Positions 8,691-16,691 of a DNA stretch of 64,000 nucleotides are shown piece after piece. Numbering within the stretch: position 1 is the first letter of the stretch; each line of letters starts with the position of its first letter. The translations under genes were made by a program, and so were the position numbers. Under the pieces are notes generated by a model. It did not search any database and had not been told where the DNA came from. It saw nothing but the letters and a program-made list of their open reading frames with translations. The stretch comes from Kitasatospora sp. MMS16-BH015 (GTDB lineage Bacteria; Actinomycetota; Actinomycetes; Streptomycetales; Streptomycetaceae), in contig NZ_CP025394.1 in NCBI RefSeq assembly GCF_002943525.1, forward strand, positions 4,340,001-4,404,000. Direction: 5' to 3'.

Positions 8691-10727
8691 TCAGGCGCGG
8701 ACGCCGGCCCGCCGGAGGGCGTCCAGCAGGCGCAGCGCCTCGTCCTTGCTCAGCCGGCCGGCCCGGCCCTCGGCCGTCCGGCGCAGGGCCAGCAGCAGCT
8801 TGCGCCACTCCTGGGGCGGCATCCTGGCCTCCAAGGCGCCGCCGAGCAGGCCGAGTTCCTCCTGCGGGCGGTGGCTCACCCGGTCCACCGTCCACAGGCA
8901 GGCGTAGAGGGCGGCCCTGGCCCGGCCCAGGGTGGGCACCGCGAGCAGCAGCGGCGCCCACAACTCGGCCAACTGCACGGCCCGTTCGGCCCGGACGTCC
9001 TGCTCAAGACCGTCCGCGGTGAGCAGCAGGGCGGCCGCCGAGCGGCCCGGTTCGCCCGCCTCCAGCACGGCCAGCGCGGCCTGCCGGGCGAGCTCCTTGG
9101 GCCGGTGGCTGCTCGGCCGGTCGGCGTACCGCTCCAACCGGCCGGCCAGCACGCCGAGCACCACCCTGGTGTCCTCGCCGTACTCCACCAGGCCGGTGAA
9201 CAGCCGCCCGAGCTCCTCCAACGCCCGCTGCTCCTCGCCACCCTCCTGCCCGGCCACGTGCCAGATCCAGCGCACCGCCTCGGCCGGGAAGCGCACCCCG
9301 AGCTCGCCGCCGAGGGCGAGGGCCGCGAGGTAGCGGCGGGTCGGATCCCGGTCGCGGGCGAAGCGGCGAGCCACGTCCAGGGCGGCGGGGGCGAGTTCGT
9401 CGTCCATGGCCATGCACCAGAGCGTGTAGGTGGCGGTGAGGGCGTGCGCCGGGCTCTCCTCGGGCTCGGTCCACGGCCAGAGGTACTGGGTGAGCACCTC
9501 CTCGAAGGCCGGCCGGGCCAGCAGGGCCAGCCCGGCGGCCACCGAGACCTGGGTCTCGGCGTCCGAACCGGTCACCAACTCGCCCAGCCAGCGCCGGATG
9601 CCGTCCCAGAGCTCGAAGTGGTGGCGCTGCCAGAGCTCGCGCAGCACCTGGGCCCGGTGCGCCGGGCGGCGGAAGACCACGGCGGTGCGCGGCAGCACGC
9701 CGGAGAGCAGCCGGGTGGTGGTGATCAGTCCGCCGTCGGTGGTCAACTGCCCGCGCAGCGGCAGCAGTCGGGTGCTGCGCGGGGCCTCCTCCGGATCGGC
9801 CGGCTCGGGTTCGAGCAGCTGCTGGAGCAGGTGCAGGGCCCGTTCGAAGTCCCGCTCACCCGCGCCCGGCACGAAGGCCAGCGCGGCCACCGCCAGCCGG
9901 GCCCGCGGCTCGGGCCCGGCGTCGAACCAGGCCGTCACCACCGGGTCCAGCGCGGCCGTCCGCTCGGCCCAGACCTGCTCGGGCACCGCCCCGGCCGCGA
10001 TCCGGGCCGCCACGGCGGCCAGTTCGGCCGGGGTGGCGTCCGGCTGCCGGCTGGCCAGCGCCGCCGTCACCGTCTGCTCCCCACAGCCCGCCAGCAGCAG
10101 CGCGGTGCGCAACTGCTCGGCCCCGTCGGGAGCCGCCCAGTCCACCGGCCCGAGCGAGCCCGGCAGCCCGCCCTCCAGCCGCTCGGCGGCGGCGGTCACC
10201 ACCAGGTGCGCCCCGCAGGCCCGCACCTGGTCGCGCACCTGCCGCCAGCCGAAGTCCAGCGCCTCCCCGCCCGCGAGCTCCTCGGTCCGGTTGAGCAGGG
10301 CATAACCCCAGCCCCGCTGGTAGTCGGCCCGGGCCAGCTCCTCGGTGGAGAGCACCGGGGAGAGCAGCCGCAGCGGCCCGCCGGCCACCTCCCGCAGCAG
10401 GTTGACCGCCCCGCTGCGCTTGCCGCTGTCGGCCGGGCCGACCAGCAGCACCACGCCCTGCTCGCGGAGCCGCTCCAGGGCCCGCCCGTACGGCGCCGGG
10501 CGGACGTACCCGCGCAGCAGCCCGGTCACCTCGGCCTCGGAGAGCTTGCCGGTGTTGCTCCGTCGGCCGGTGGCGGGCTCGGCGGCGATGCCGAAGTGCG
10601 CACCGGCGGCGTTCACCTGACCGTGGAAGTGGTTGTGCACCCTGGCACCGAAGTCCTCGGCGCGGTGCGGCTGTTGGGCCGGCTCCTCGGGGGCCGGCGG
10701 CGGCTCGGTGGTCGAGGTGCTGCTCAT
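8691..10727 (-). CDS. P-loop NTPase with helical-repeat tail, conflict-system type
   Basis: The 678-residue protein has a Pro/Glu-rich start and then the motif NHFHGQVNAAGAHFGI (residues 32-47), also found at the end of the preceding gene product. A nucleotide-binding region follows, with VVLLVGPADSGKRSGAV (residues 92-108) and a strand HLVVTAAAE further on. The last 350 residues look like an alpha-helical repeat array. The P-loop has Arg where Ser or Thr normally follows GK, so nucleotide hydrolysis is uncertain. The ATG overlaps the stop of the cyclase-like gene by four bases. STAND-like NTPases with such repeat tails act as sensors in actinobacterial conflict and signalling systems; that role is inferred here. 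Confidence 0.62.
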   Translation of the reverse strand: MSSTSTTEPPPAPEEPAQQPHRAEDFGARVHNHFHGQVNAAGAHFGIAAEPATGRRSNTGKLSEAEVTGLLRGYVRPAPYGRALERLREQGVVLLVGPADSGKRSGAVNLLREVAGGPLRLLSPVLSTEELARADYQRGWGYALLNRTEELAGGEALDFGWRQVRDQVRACGAHLVVTAAAERLEGGLPGSLGPVDWAAPDGAEQLRTALLLAGCGEQTVTAALASRQPDATPAELAAVAARIAAGAVPEQVWAERTAALDPVVTAWFDAGPEPRARLAVAALAFVPGAGERDFERALHLLQQLLEPEPADPEEAPRSTRLLPLRGQLTTDGGLITTTRLLSGVLPRTAVVFRRPAHRAQVLRELWQRHHFELWDGIRRWLGELVTGSDAETQVSVAAGLALLARPAFEEVLTQYLWPWTEPEESPAHALTATYTLWCMAMDDELAPAALDVARRFARDRDPTRRYLAALALGGELGVRFPAEAVRWIWHVAGQEGGEEQRALEELGRLFTGLVEYGEDTRVVLGVLAGRLERYADRPSSHRPKELARQAALAVLEAGEPGRSAAALLLTADGLEQDVRAERAVQLAELWAPLLLAVPTLGRARAALYACLWTVDRVSHRPQEELGLLGGALEARMPPQEWRKLLLALRRTAEGRAGRLSKDEALRLLDALRRAGVRA

Positions 10728-11518
10728 CTTCGGTCCTGCACGATCCCGAAGACGGCGCCCCGGGCGTCCACCGCACCCTCGAAGCGGTTCACCACCTGCG
10801 GCGCGGGCGCATCCACCTGCGGCGCGGGCGCTTCGGCCTGCGGCGCGGGCTCGGGTTCAGCGGGTTCAGCGGGCTCCAGCTGCGGCTCGGCCTCGGGCAG
10901 CTCCAGCGCGTGCACGTCCCCGGTGGGCAGCCAGAGCCAGACCGGTTCGGCGTACTCCCGCTCGGCGAGGCGCACCCGCAGCTCCCGGAAGTCCTCGGCG
11001 CGCAGCGGCGGCACGGTAGCCTGGAACACCTCCCCGGAGAGAGCGAGCGCCAGGCTGGCGGTGGAGGCCGTGAGGGCCTGCCGCAGCGGCCGGCTGTCGG
11101 CCAGCCGGGAGACCAGCACCGGACCGGGGCCGTGGTACCCGAGCGGCCCGCGCTCGGCCAGCCCGCGGTGGACGGCCATCCGTAACCTGACCTGCTCCTG
11201 GGCCGAGGCCCGCCCGTTGTACGCGTCGAGTAGCCCGGCCAACGCCTGGGCGAACGGCCCGACCAGCCGCGCCTCGTCCGCCGGATCCCCCTCCGGCAGC
11301 ACGGCCAGCACCGAGTCGGCACCCCCCTGCTCCACCCAGCCGGACCGGTCCAGCCCGGCCCGTTCGGCCGCGGCGGCCAGCGCGGCGGGCACCGCGTGCC
11401 GCACACTGCGCTGCTCGACCCGGGCACGCGGCGCGTACCCCATGACGTCCACCCGGAACAACAGTCGGCGGGTCGCTCGCTCCGGCCCTCGCTGGTCCGG
11501 CCGCTGCGGTGAATTCAT
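10724..11518 (-). CDS. Nucleotide-cyclase-like domain protein with C-terminal motif
   Basis: The 264-residue protein has a class III cyclase-like fold in residues about 18-190. A strand LLFRVDVMGYAPR carries the first candidate metal Asp, GGADSVLAVLPEG the second, and LRMAVHRGL then GPVLVSRLADS resemble the later conserved strands. The Asn usually found just before the RL motif is missing, so catalysis is doubtful. A Pro/Ala/Glu linker with repeated APAPQV units follows. The last 21 residues hold NRFEGAVDARGAVFGI (residues 244-259), matching the motif of the next gene product. It is the first gene of the operon and likely its sensor or trigger, by inference. Confidence 0.55.
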   Translation of the reverse strand: MNSPQRPDQRGPERATRRLLFRVDVMGYAPRARVEQRSVRHAVPAALAAAAERAGLDRSGWVEQGGADSVLAVLPEGDPADEARLVGPFAQALAGLLDAYNGRASAQEQVRLRMAVHRGLAERGPLGYHGPGPVLVSRLADSRPLRQALTASTASLALALSGEVFQATVPPLRAEDFRELRVRLAEREYAEPVWLWLPTGDVHALELPEAEPQLEPAEPAEPEPAPQAEAPAPQVDAPAPQVVNRFEGAVDARGAVFGIVQDRR

Positions 11519-11696
11519 GATCGACCCCAGGGACTTCCGGCCGGTGCGCCAACCGCCTCCGGCCTGCCAGTGGGCTGGATATTGTCACATTGGAGACCGA
11601 TTCGGAAAATCCTGATTACCGATCGTCAAGTTTTGCTTTCCGACCAGATTGAACACCAATTCCCGTACAGCAAAAGATCATTGACGATCCACCAGG
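11519..11696 (-). promoter_or_regulatory. AT-rich leader region upstream of the four-gene operon
   Basis: This 178-base gap between the cyclase-like gene and the potassium channel gene is the most AT-rich stretch of the left part (11580-11690). It is the only large gap upstream of the operon, so the operon promoter probably lies here. A TTGAC hexamer occurs twice on the minus strand, but neither copy is followed at 16-18 bases by a convincing TANNNT. The exact promoter is not assigned. Confidence 0.4.
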
Positions 11697-12740
11697 TCAA
11701 GGCCTGGGTACCGCCCGCTGAATGGTGATCACCCGGTCGGTCAGCTGGAGCACCGCCGCCTCCGGCTCGGTGTACCTCAGCACCCGGTGCCCGCGCACCA
11801 CGGCCAGCACCAGGTCGTCGCAGGCCCGCGGACTCTTCCCGGCCTCCTCCCGGGTGACCGGCCGCTCCACCACGTCCAGTCCGGTGCCGTAGGTGAGCAG
11901 GTCCTCCATCACCGCCCCCGCGTGCGGGCTCAGCACCGACATCCCGAGCAGCCGCCCGGCCGAGCTGGAGCTGGTCACCACCACATCGGCCCCGCTCTGC
12001 CGCAGCAGTGGCGCGTTCTCGTCCTCCCGGACGGCCGCCACCACGGTGGCCCCCTTGTTGAGCTGACGTGCCGTCAGGGTCACCAGCACGGCCGTGTCGT
12101 CCCGCTCAGGCGCGACCACCACCCGGGCGGCCACCGGGAGTTCGGCTCGCAGCAGGGTGTCGCTCCGGGTCGCGTCGCCGACCACCCCGACCAACCCGTC
12201 CCGGTTCGCCTGGTCGATCACCTTCCGCTGCGGGTCCACCACCACGATGGTGTCCTTGGGCACCCCCTGCCCGAGCAGGGTGTCCACCGCGCTGCGGCCC
12301 TTGGTGCCGTAGCCGACCACGACGGTGTGCTCGTGCACGGTGTTCCTCCACCGGTCCAGCCGCCACTGCTGGCGGGTGCGCTCGGTCAGCACCTCCAGGG
12401 TGGTGCCGACCAGGATGATCAGGAAGACCACGCGCAGCGGCGTGATCACCAGGATGTTGACCAGCCGGGCCGAGTCGCTCACCGGCGTCACATCGCCGTA
12501 GCCGGTGGTGGAGAGCGTCACGGTCGCGTAGTACGCGGCGTCCAGCAGGCTCACCGAGTCGTTGGCGTTGTCGTGGTAGCCCGCCCGGTCCAGCCAGACG
12601 ATCACCGTGGTGGCCACCAGCACCAGCAGCGCCGCCGCCAGCCGCACCCCCACCTGCCGCAGCGGCGGCCGGGTCGGCCGGGCCGGCAGGAAGACCCCGC
12701 CGCCGTCCGCCACCGGGGCCGTCCGCAGCGACCGCAGCAT
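11697..12740 (-). CDS. Potassium channel with TrkA-N/RCK domain
   Basis: The 347-residue membrane protein has two hydrophobic segments around a pore loop, with the selectivity filter TTGYGDV near residue 79. A cytosolic RCK/TrkA-N domain follows, beginning VVVGYGTKGRSAVDTLL, with a GDATR segment that normally contacts the bound nucleotide. A C-terminal TrkA-C-like segment ends the protein. It matches the two-helix ligand-gated potassium channels of the MthK/Kch type. The ATG at 12740 has GGGGAG six bases upstream; the frame extends further upstream only as low-complexity Ala/Arg. It probably mediates potassium flux gated by nucleotide or ions. Confidence 0.87.
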   Translation of the reverse strand: MLRSLRTAPVADGGGVFLPARPTRPPLRQVGVRLAAALLVLVATTVIVWLDRAGYHDNANDSVSLLDAAYYATVTLSTTGYGDVTPVSDSARLVNILVITPLRVVFLIILVGTTLEVLTERTRQQWRLDRWRNTVHEHTVVVGYGTKGRSAVDTLLGQGVPKDTIVVVDPQRKVIDQANRDGLVGVVGDATRSDTLLRAELPVAARVVVAPERDDTAVLVTLTARQLNKGATVVAAVREDENAPLLRQSGADVVVTSSSSAGRLLGMSVLSPHAGAVMEDLLTYGTGLDVVERPVTREEAGKSPRACDDLVLAVVRGHRVLRYTEPEAAVLQLTDRVITIQRAVPRP

Positions 12741-12850
12741 GGGCACTCCCCTGGTGATCCGACCCGCCCGCGCCGCCTGGGCTGCCCGCGCCGCCTGTGC
12801 CGCCCGCGCTGCCCGTGCCGCCTGTCCGTTCTGCACCGGACGCCGGGCGC

Positions 12851-14263
12851 TCACGGCAGGGCCAGCAGCTCGACCCGGCCGCCCGCCGGGCAGCCGCCGG
12901 GCTCCACCACGGCCAGTGCCTCGGCCAGCGCGAGCCCGCGCAGCATCGCCGGGCCGTCGAAGGCCAGCGGCGTCACACCCTGCTCCGTCCGCCGGACCGG
13001 CACCAGCCGGGTGTCGCACGGGTGGCCCGGCAGCGCCACGGCGGCCCGGGCGAAAGCCCCGGCCTCCTCCGCCCGGCCGGCCAGCCGGTGCAGCAGCGGC
13101 AGGGCGAGCGTCACCGTGCCCGCGACGGCCGCCAACGGATTGCCCGGCAGGCCCACCAGGTGGCGCCCGCCCGGGAGTTCGGCCAGCAGCATCGGATGAC
13201 CGGGCCGGATCGCGACCCCGTCCACCAGCAGCCGGGCCCCGGCCGCCGCCAAGGCGTCGTGCAGGAAGTCCACCGGGCCGGCGGCCGTCCCACCGGTGGT
13301 CAGCACCAGATCGGCGGGCGAGTGCCGCACCGCGTCCCGCAGCAGCCCGAAGTCGTCCCGCACGTACCGCTGCCCGATCAGCTCCGCCCCGGCCGCCGCC
13401 AGCCACGGCGGCAGCAGCGGCCCGAGCGCGTCCCGCACCTGCCCCGGCCCGGGCAGCCCGGCCGTGAGCAGCTCGTCGCCGAGCACCAGCAGCTCCACCG
13501 TCGGCCGCCGCCGCACCGACAGCCGGTCGTGCCCGCAGGCCGCCGCCAGCCCCAGCACCGCCGGAGTCACCATCACCCCGCCCGCCAGCAGCGGCTCCCC
13601 GCGCCGGCACTCCTGCCCACGCGGCCGCACGTCCTGCCCGGGCGGCACCGAACGGTCGCCGTGCAGCACCCACGGCACCTCCCGACTGGGCACTCCGCTC
13701 GGCCCTCCCGGCCGTCCCCCGGACGCCGCCGGCGGCACCGACCGGCCGTGCTCGCGGCGCAGCACCCCGGTGGCCCCGCCCGGCAGCTGCGCGCCGGTCG
13801 CGATCTCGACGGCCTCACCGTCCGCCAGCTCCACCCCCGGCTGCCCGGCCAGGACGCGCCCGACCAGCTGCCAGGGTCCCGGCCCGGACACGGCCCAGCC
13901 GTCCATCGCCGAGGTGTCGAAGGCCGGCAGATCGGTCAACGCGGCCAACGGCTCGGCCAACGTCCGCCCGAGCGCCGCCCCCAACTCCACCTCGACGGCG
14001 GGCAGCACCTGACGCCCCGCCGCCCGCGCCACCGCCCGGGCCCGCGCCCAGGCTGCCGGAGCACCACCCTTCGGCACCGCCCCGGCCCTCCCGGGCTCGG
14101 CCCCGCTCGCCGGCTCACCCAGAAAATCACCAGCCGGCCCGCCCAACGGATCACCGGCCGAGCCGTTCGCCGGTCCACCGGCCGGGCCGCGCACCGCACC
14201 GTTCCCCTCGCCACCGGCCGGGTCGCCGACCGGACCGAGTGGATCCGCCGTCATGGTGGTCAC
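12851..14263 (-). CDS. moeA: Molybdopterin molybdotransferase MoeA
   Basis: The 470-residue protein is MoeA, which inserts molybdate into adenylated molybdopterin. After about 70 disordered Gly/Pro/Ala residues, the family signatures appear in order: DLPAFDTSAMDGWAV, IATGAQLPGG, RRRPTVELLVLGDELL, VLTTGGTAAGPVDF (usual form TTGGxSxG) and LVGLPGNPLAAV. An insertion rich in Pro and Gly follows the RREH segment at residues about 170-215. The GTG start overlaps the stop of the DUF6457 gene by four bases (GTGA) and has AAGGA seven bases upstream. Together with the mobA-like gene upstream it forms a molybdenum cofactor cluster. Confidence 0.9.
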   Translation of the reverse strand: MTTMTADPLGPVGDPAGGEGNGAVRGPAGGPANGSAGDPLGGPAGDFLGEPASGAEPGRAGAVPKGGAPAAWARARAVARAAGRQVLPAVEVELGAALGRTLAEPLAALTDLPAFDTSAMDGWAVSGPGPWQLVGRVLAGQPGVELADGEAVEIATGAQLPGGATGVLRREHGRSVPPAASGGRPGGPSGVPSREVPWVLHGDRSVPPGQDVRPRGQECRRGEPLLAGGVMVTPAVLGLAAACGHDRLSVRRRPTVELLVLGDELLTAGLPGPGQVRDALGPLLPPWLAAAGAELIGQRYVRDDFGLLRDAVRHSPADLVLTTGGTAAGPVDFLHDALAAAGARLLVDGVAIRPGHPMLLAELPGGRHLVGLPGNPLAAVAGTVTLALPLLHRLAGRAEEAGAFARAAVALPGHPCDTRLVPVRRTEQGVTPLAFDGPAMLRGLALAEALAVVEPGGCPAGGRVELLALP

Positions 14264-14646
14264 GCCGGGTCCTTCGACTCATGCCCGGGCGACCCGGCAG
14301 CTCCCGAAGCCGTCCCGGCCACCCCCGTCTCCCCGGCAGCTCCCGAAGCCGTCCCGGCCTCCCCCGGCTCCCCCGGCTCCCCCGGCTCCCCGGACCCTCC
14401 GGCCTGCGCCACCCAGCGCTCGGCGAGGGCGGCCAGCCGCGCGCTCGCGGCTGCGACGGCCTCCGGCCCGCCACCCTGCTGGGCTGCGGCGTACCCGACC
14501 AGGAAGGTGCTCAGGGGCGCGGCCGGCCGGTCCACCCCGTGGGCCACCACCCGGGCGAGGTCGAGCAGACCCCGCACGTCCACCTCGAGGTCGATGCCGA
14601 GTTCGGTGCCGGCCTCGGTGATCCAGTCATCCAGCGTGCGCTCCAT
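14260..14646 (-). CDS. DUF6457 domain protein with repetitive C-terminus
   Basis: The 128-residue protein has an N-terminal helical domain of about 75 residues (LDDWITEAGTELGIDLEVD ... PLSTFLVGYAAAQQGGG). I recognise it as the small DUF6457 protein commonly placed between mobA-like and moeA genes in actinomycetes. Its biochemical role is not established. The C-terminal third is low complexity, with GEPGEPGEPGEAG and two TASGAAG copies, matching DNA repeats at 14293-14392. It is translationally coupled to moeA. Confidence 0.75.
   Translation of the reverse strand: MERTLDDWITEAGTELGIDLEVDVRGLLDLARVVAHGVDRPAAPLSTFLVGYAAAQQGGGPEAVAAASARLAALAERWVAQAGGSGEPGEPGEPGEAGTASGAAGETGVAGTASGAAGSPGHESKDPA
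14293..14392. repeat. Direct repeats inside the DUF6457 gene
   Basis: A segment of about 28 bases recurs with a 39-base period (14293-14320 and 14332-14359). It is followed by three to four copies of a 9-base unit CCCCCGGCT. In the protein this gives duplicated TASGAAG blocks and a GEP tripeptide run, so the repeats stay in frame. Confidence 0.85.
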
Positions 14647-14763
14647 GGCCCCATGCTGCCTGATCCGGTGCCGCGCGCAGCGCTCCGGTGATGACCGTCG
14701 CGCGTCGTTTCGCTCACTCGGCCACCTGACGCGCCGTGAACCCGCACCCCTGCCGTGGGTGGC

Positions 14764-15354
14764 CTACTCGGCCGGGGCCTCCGCCCGGGCCCGTTCGCGG
14801 GCCTGGGCCAGCTCCTCCCAGGTGTCGCAGTCGTAGGCCGTACCGCCGGGATCGGCGAGCCTGGCCGTCCGCAGCGGGGCGAGCAGGCGCCGCAGCGGCT
14901 GCCCGGCCGGGTCGCCGAGTTGGGCGAGGGCGGTGCGCAGGGCGGCCGTCCGGTACGCCCCGGCGAGCGGCTGGTCGCGTCCGGCGGCGTCCACCAGGAT
15001 CGCGGCCTCGGTCTCCTCCGCGTCCAGCGCGGCGAGCAGCCGGTCGATGGTCGGCCGGTCCAGGAACGGCAGGTCGGCCGCCAGCAGCAGCACCCGCTCG
15101 GCCGTCACCTGTCCGAGCCCGGCCGCCACCGCCGCCACCGGCCCGCCGCCGGGCGGCTCCTCCCGGGCCCACCGGACCGTCGGCCCGGCGGTCGCCCGCT
15201 CGGGGCCCACCACGACCGTCCGCCCGGCCGCCGCACAGGCGGCCAGCACCCGGTCCAGCAACCGCCGCCCGCCGACCTCCAGCCCTGGCTTGTCCGCCCC
15301 ACCCAGCCGCCGGGCCGCGCCCCCGGCCAGCACCATCGCGTCGTAACCGGTCAT
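14764..15354 (-). CDS. mobA: MobA-like molybdenum cofactor nucleotidyltransferase
   Basis: The 196-residue protein is an NTP-transferase of the MobA family, which attaches GMP to molybdopterin to give the guanine dinucleotide cofactor. The signature LAGGAARRLGGADKPGLEV at the N-terminus corresponds to the family motif LAGGxSxRxGxDK, with Ala replacing Ser. LLLAADLPFLDRPTID carries the metal-binding Asp. Low similarity to other NTP-transferases leaves a chance that it acts on a different nucleotide substrate. The neighbouring DUF6457 and moeA genes support the cofactor role. Confidence 0.83.
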   Translation of the reverse strand: MTGYDAMVLAGGAARRLGGADKPGLEVGGRRLLDRVLAACAAAGRTVVVGPERATAGPTVRWAREEPPGGGPVAAVAAGLGQVTAERVLLLAADLPFLDRPTIDRLLAALDAEETEAAILVDAAGRDQPLAGAYRTAALRTALAQLGDPAGQPLRRLLAPLRTARLADPGGTAYDCDTWEELAQARERARAEAPAE

Positions 15355-15439
15355 ACCGTCAGTATCGTCCGGCCCGGCCCGCCACCGGCGGCCCGGCCAC
15401 GTCCCGGTGCCCGGCCCCCCAGCACCCGCCGGGGCGGCG

Positions 15440-16513
15440 TCACCGCTCCCCGCCGGTGCCCTCCCCCGGCTCCTCGACGATCTCGGCGTCCACGATCCCG
15501 TTCTCCTCGGCCGCCGGCGCCCGCCGGGCCACCTCGTGCCCCTCCTCCGCTCCGCCGGCCGCCTGCTCCAGGGCCGTCGCGGTGGCGGCCTCGGTGTTGG
15601 CGGCCGCGCCGAGCTCCAGGATCAGCGGCAGCGTCAGCGCGCCCCACCGCTCGTTGACGGCGGCGGCCAGCGCCTCGGGGTCCTCGGGGTGGTCGGCCAG
15701 GGCCCGGTCGAAGTCCCGCAGGTAGGCGTCGGTGAAGCCGAGCACCTGCCGGGCGTCGTCGTCCCCGCCGGGCGCGCGGTGGCCGGCGACCACCCGGTCG
15801 GCGCCGAGGTCGGCGATCCGGGCGAGGTTGCGGAGCCACTCCTGCCGCTCGGTGGGGCCGGTGTCGGCGGTCCAGACGTGGGTGCCGTAGTACGCGAAGT
15901 CGCCGGCGAGCACGGTGCCGGCGCTGGGCACGTGCACCAGGGTGGAGGCCGCGCAGTCGCCCTGGCCGAGGTGGAGCACCCGGATCAGCTGCTGGTCGAT
16001 CATCAACGGCTGCGGCAGCAGCGGGGCGGGCAGCAGCGGCTGGTCGGGGATGTCGTCGCCGTACACCGGCTTCCACTGGGCCACCTTGGCGGCGGCGGTC
16101 CGGGCGATCTCGGCCACCACCGGCGGGGCGGCCAGCAGCTGGGCCTTGGGGAAGAGCCGCAGCACCTCCTCGGCCCCGAAGTAGTGGTCGGGGTGCTGGT
16201 GGGTGATCACGATGGCCAGCAGCGCCCGGCCCTTGCCGGCGATCCACTCGGCGAGCTCGCGGCCCGCACTGCGGGTGAGCTGGGCGTCCACCAGGATCGC
16301 GGTGCGCTCGCCCATGATCAGGCTGGAGGTCGCGAAGAACGCCGTCTCCGGGCCGGTGAACACCTCGACGGTCAACGGCGCCGGCACCGGCCCTCCCCCG
16401 TGCCCGGGTCCGTAGCCGGGCACCGGGCCGGCCGACCCAGCCGGTACCGGGCCCGGGCCGGCCGCCGGGCCGAGCTCCGCGCCTGCGGTGTGGTCGGGCG
16501 GGGACGTGCTCAC
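15440..16513 (-). CDS. Metallo-beta-lactamase-fold hydrolase
   Basis: The 357-residue protein has a metallo-beta-lactamase fold domain from about residue 50 to 270. The dinuclear metal motif is VITHQHPDHYFG, and later ligands lie in GTVLAGDFAYYG and VVAGHRAPGG. The C-terminus (about 60 residues) is helical then acidic and disordered. The GTG start at 16513 follows GGGAG by six bases; an upstream ATG at 16579 would add residues without coding character. The substrate is unknown. Such proteins include lactonases and thioesterases. Confidence 0.8.
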   Translation of the reverse strand: MSTSPPDHTAGAELGPAAGPGPVPAGSAGPVPGYGPGHGGGPVPAPLTVEVFTGPETAFFATSSLIMGERTAILVDAQLTRSAGRELAEWIAGKGRALLAIVITHQHPDHYFGAEEVLRLFPKAQLLAAPPVVAEIARTAAAKVAQWKPVYGDDIPDQPLLPAPLLPQPLMIDQQLIRVLHLGQGDCAASTLVHVPSAGTVLAGDFAYYGTHVWTADTGPTERQEWLRNLARIADLGADRVVAGHRAPGGDDDARQVLGFTDAYLRDFDRALADHPEDPEALAAAVNERWGALTLPLILELGAAANTEAATATALEQAAGGAEEGHEVARRAPAAEENGIVDAEIVEEPGEGTGGER

Positions 16514-16691
16514 GGGTGGCTCCCTGGTCGGCGCGGCGGCCCGTTCGGGGCCCTGTTCAGGGCTCCAGCTTGGAAGCACCGCCCCCGGAACGCCGTGCAG
16601 GCGCGCCCAGCCGGGTGAGTAGTGCTCGTCACTCCCGGCCGGACCCGCCTGCGGGGCCGACTTCTGGTTACCTCCGGTTACCCGGGGTCCC

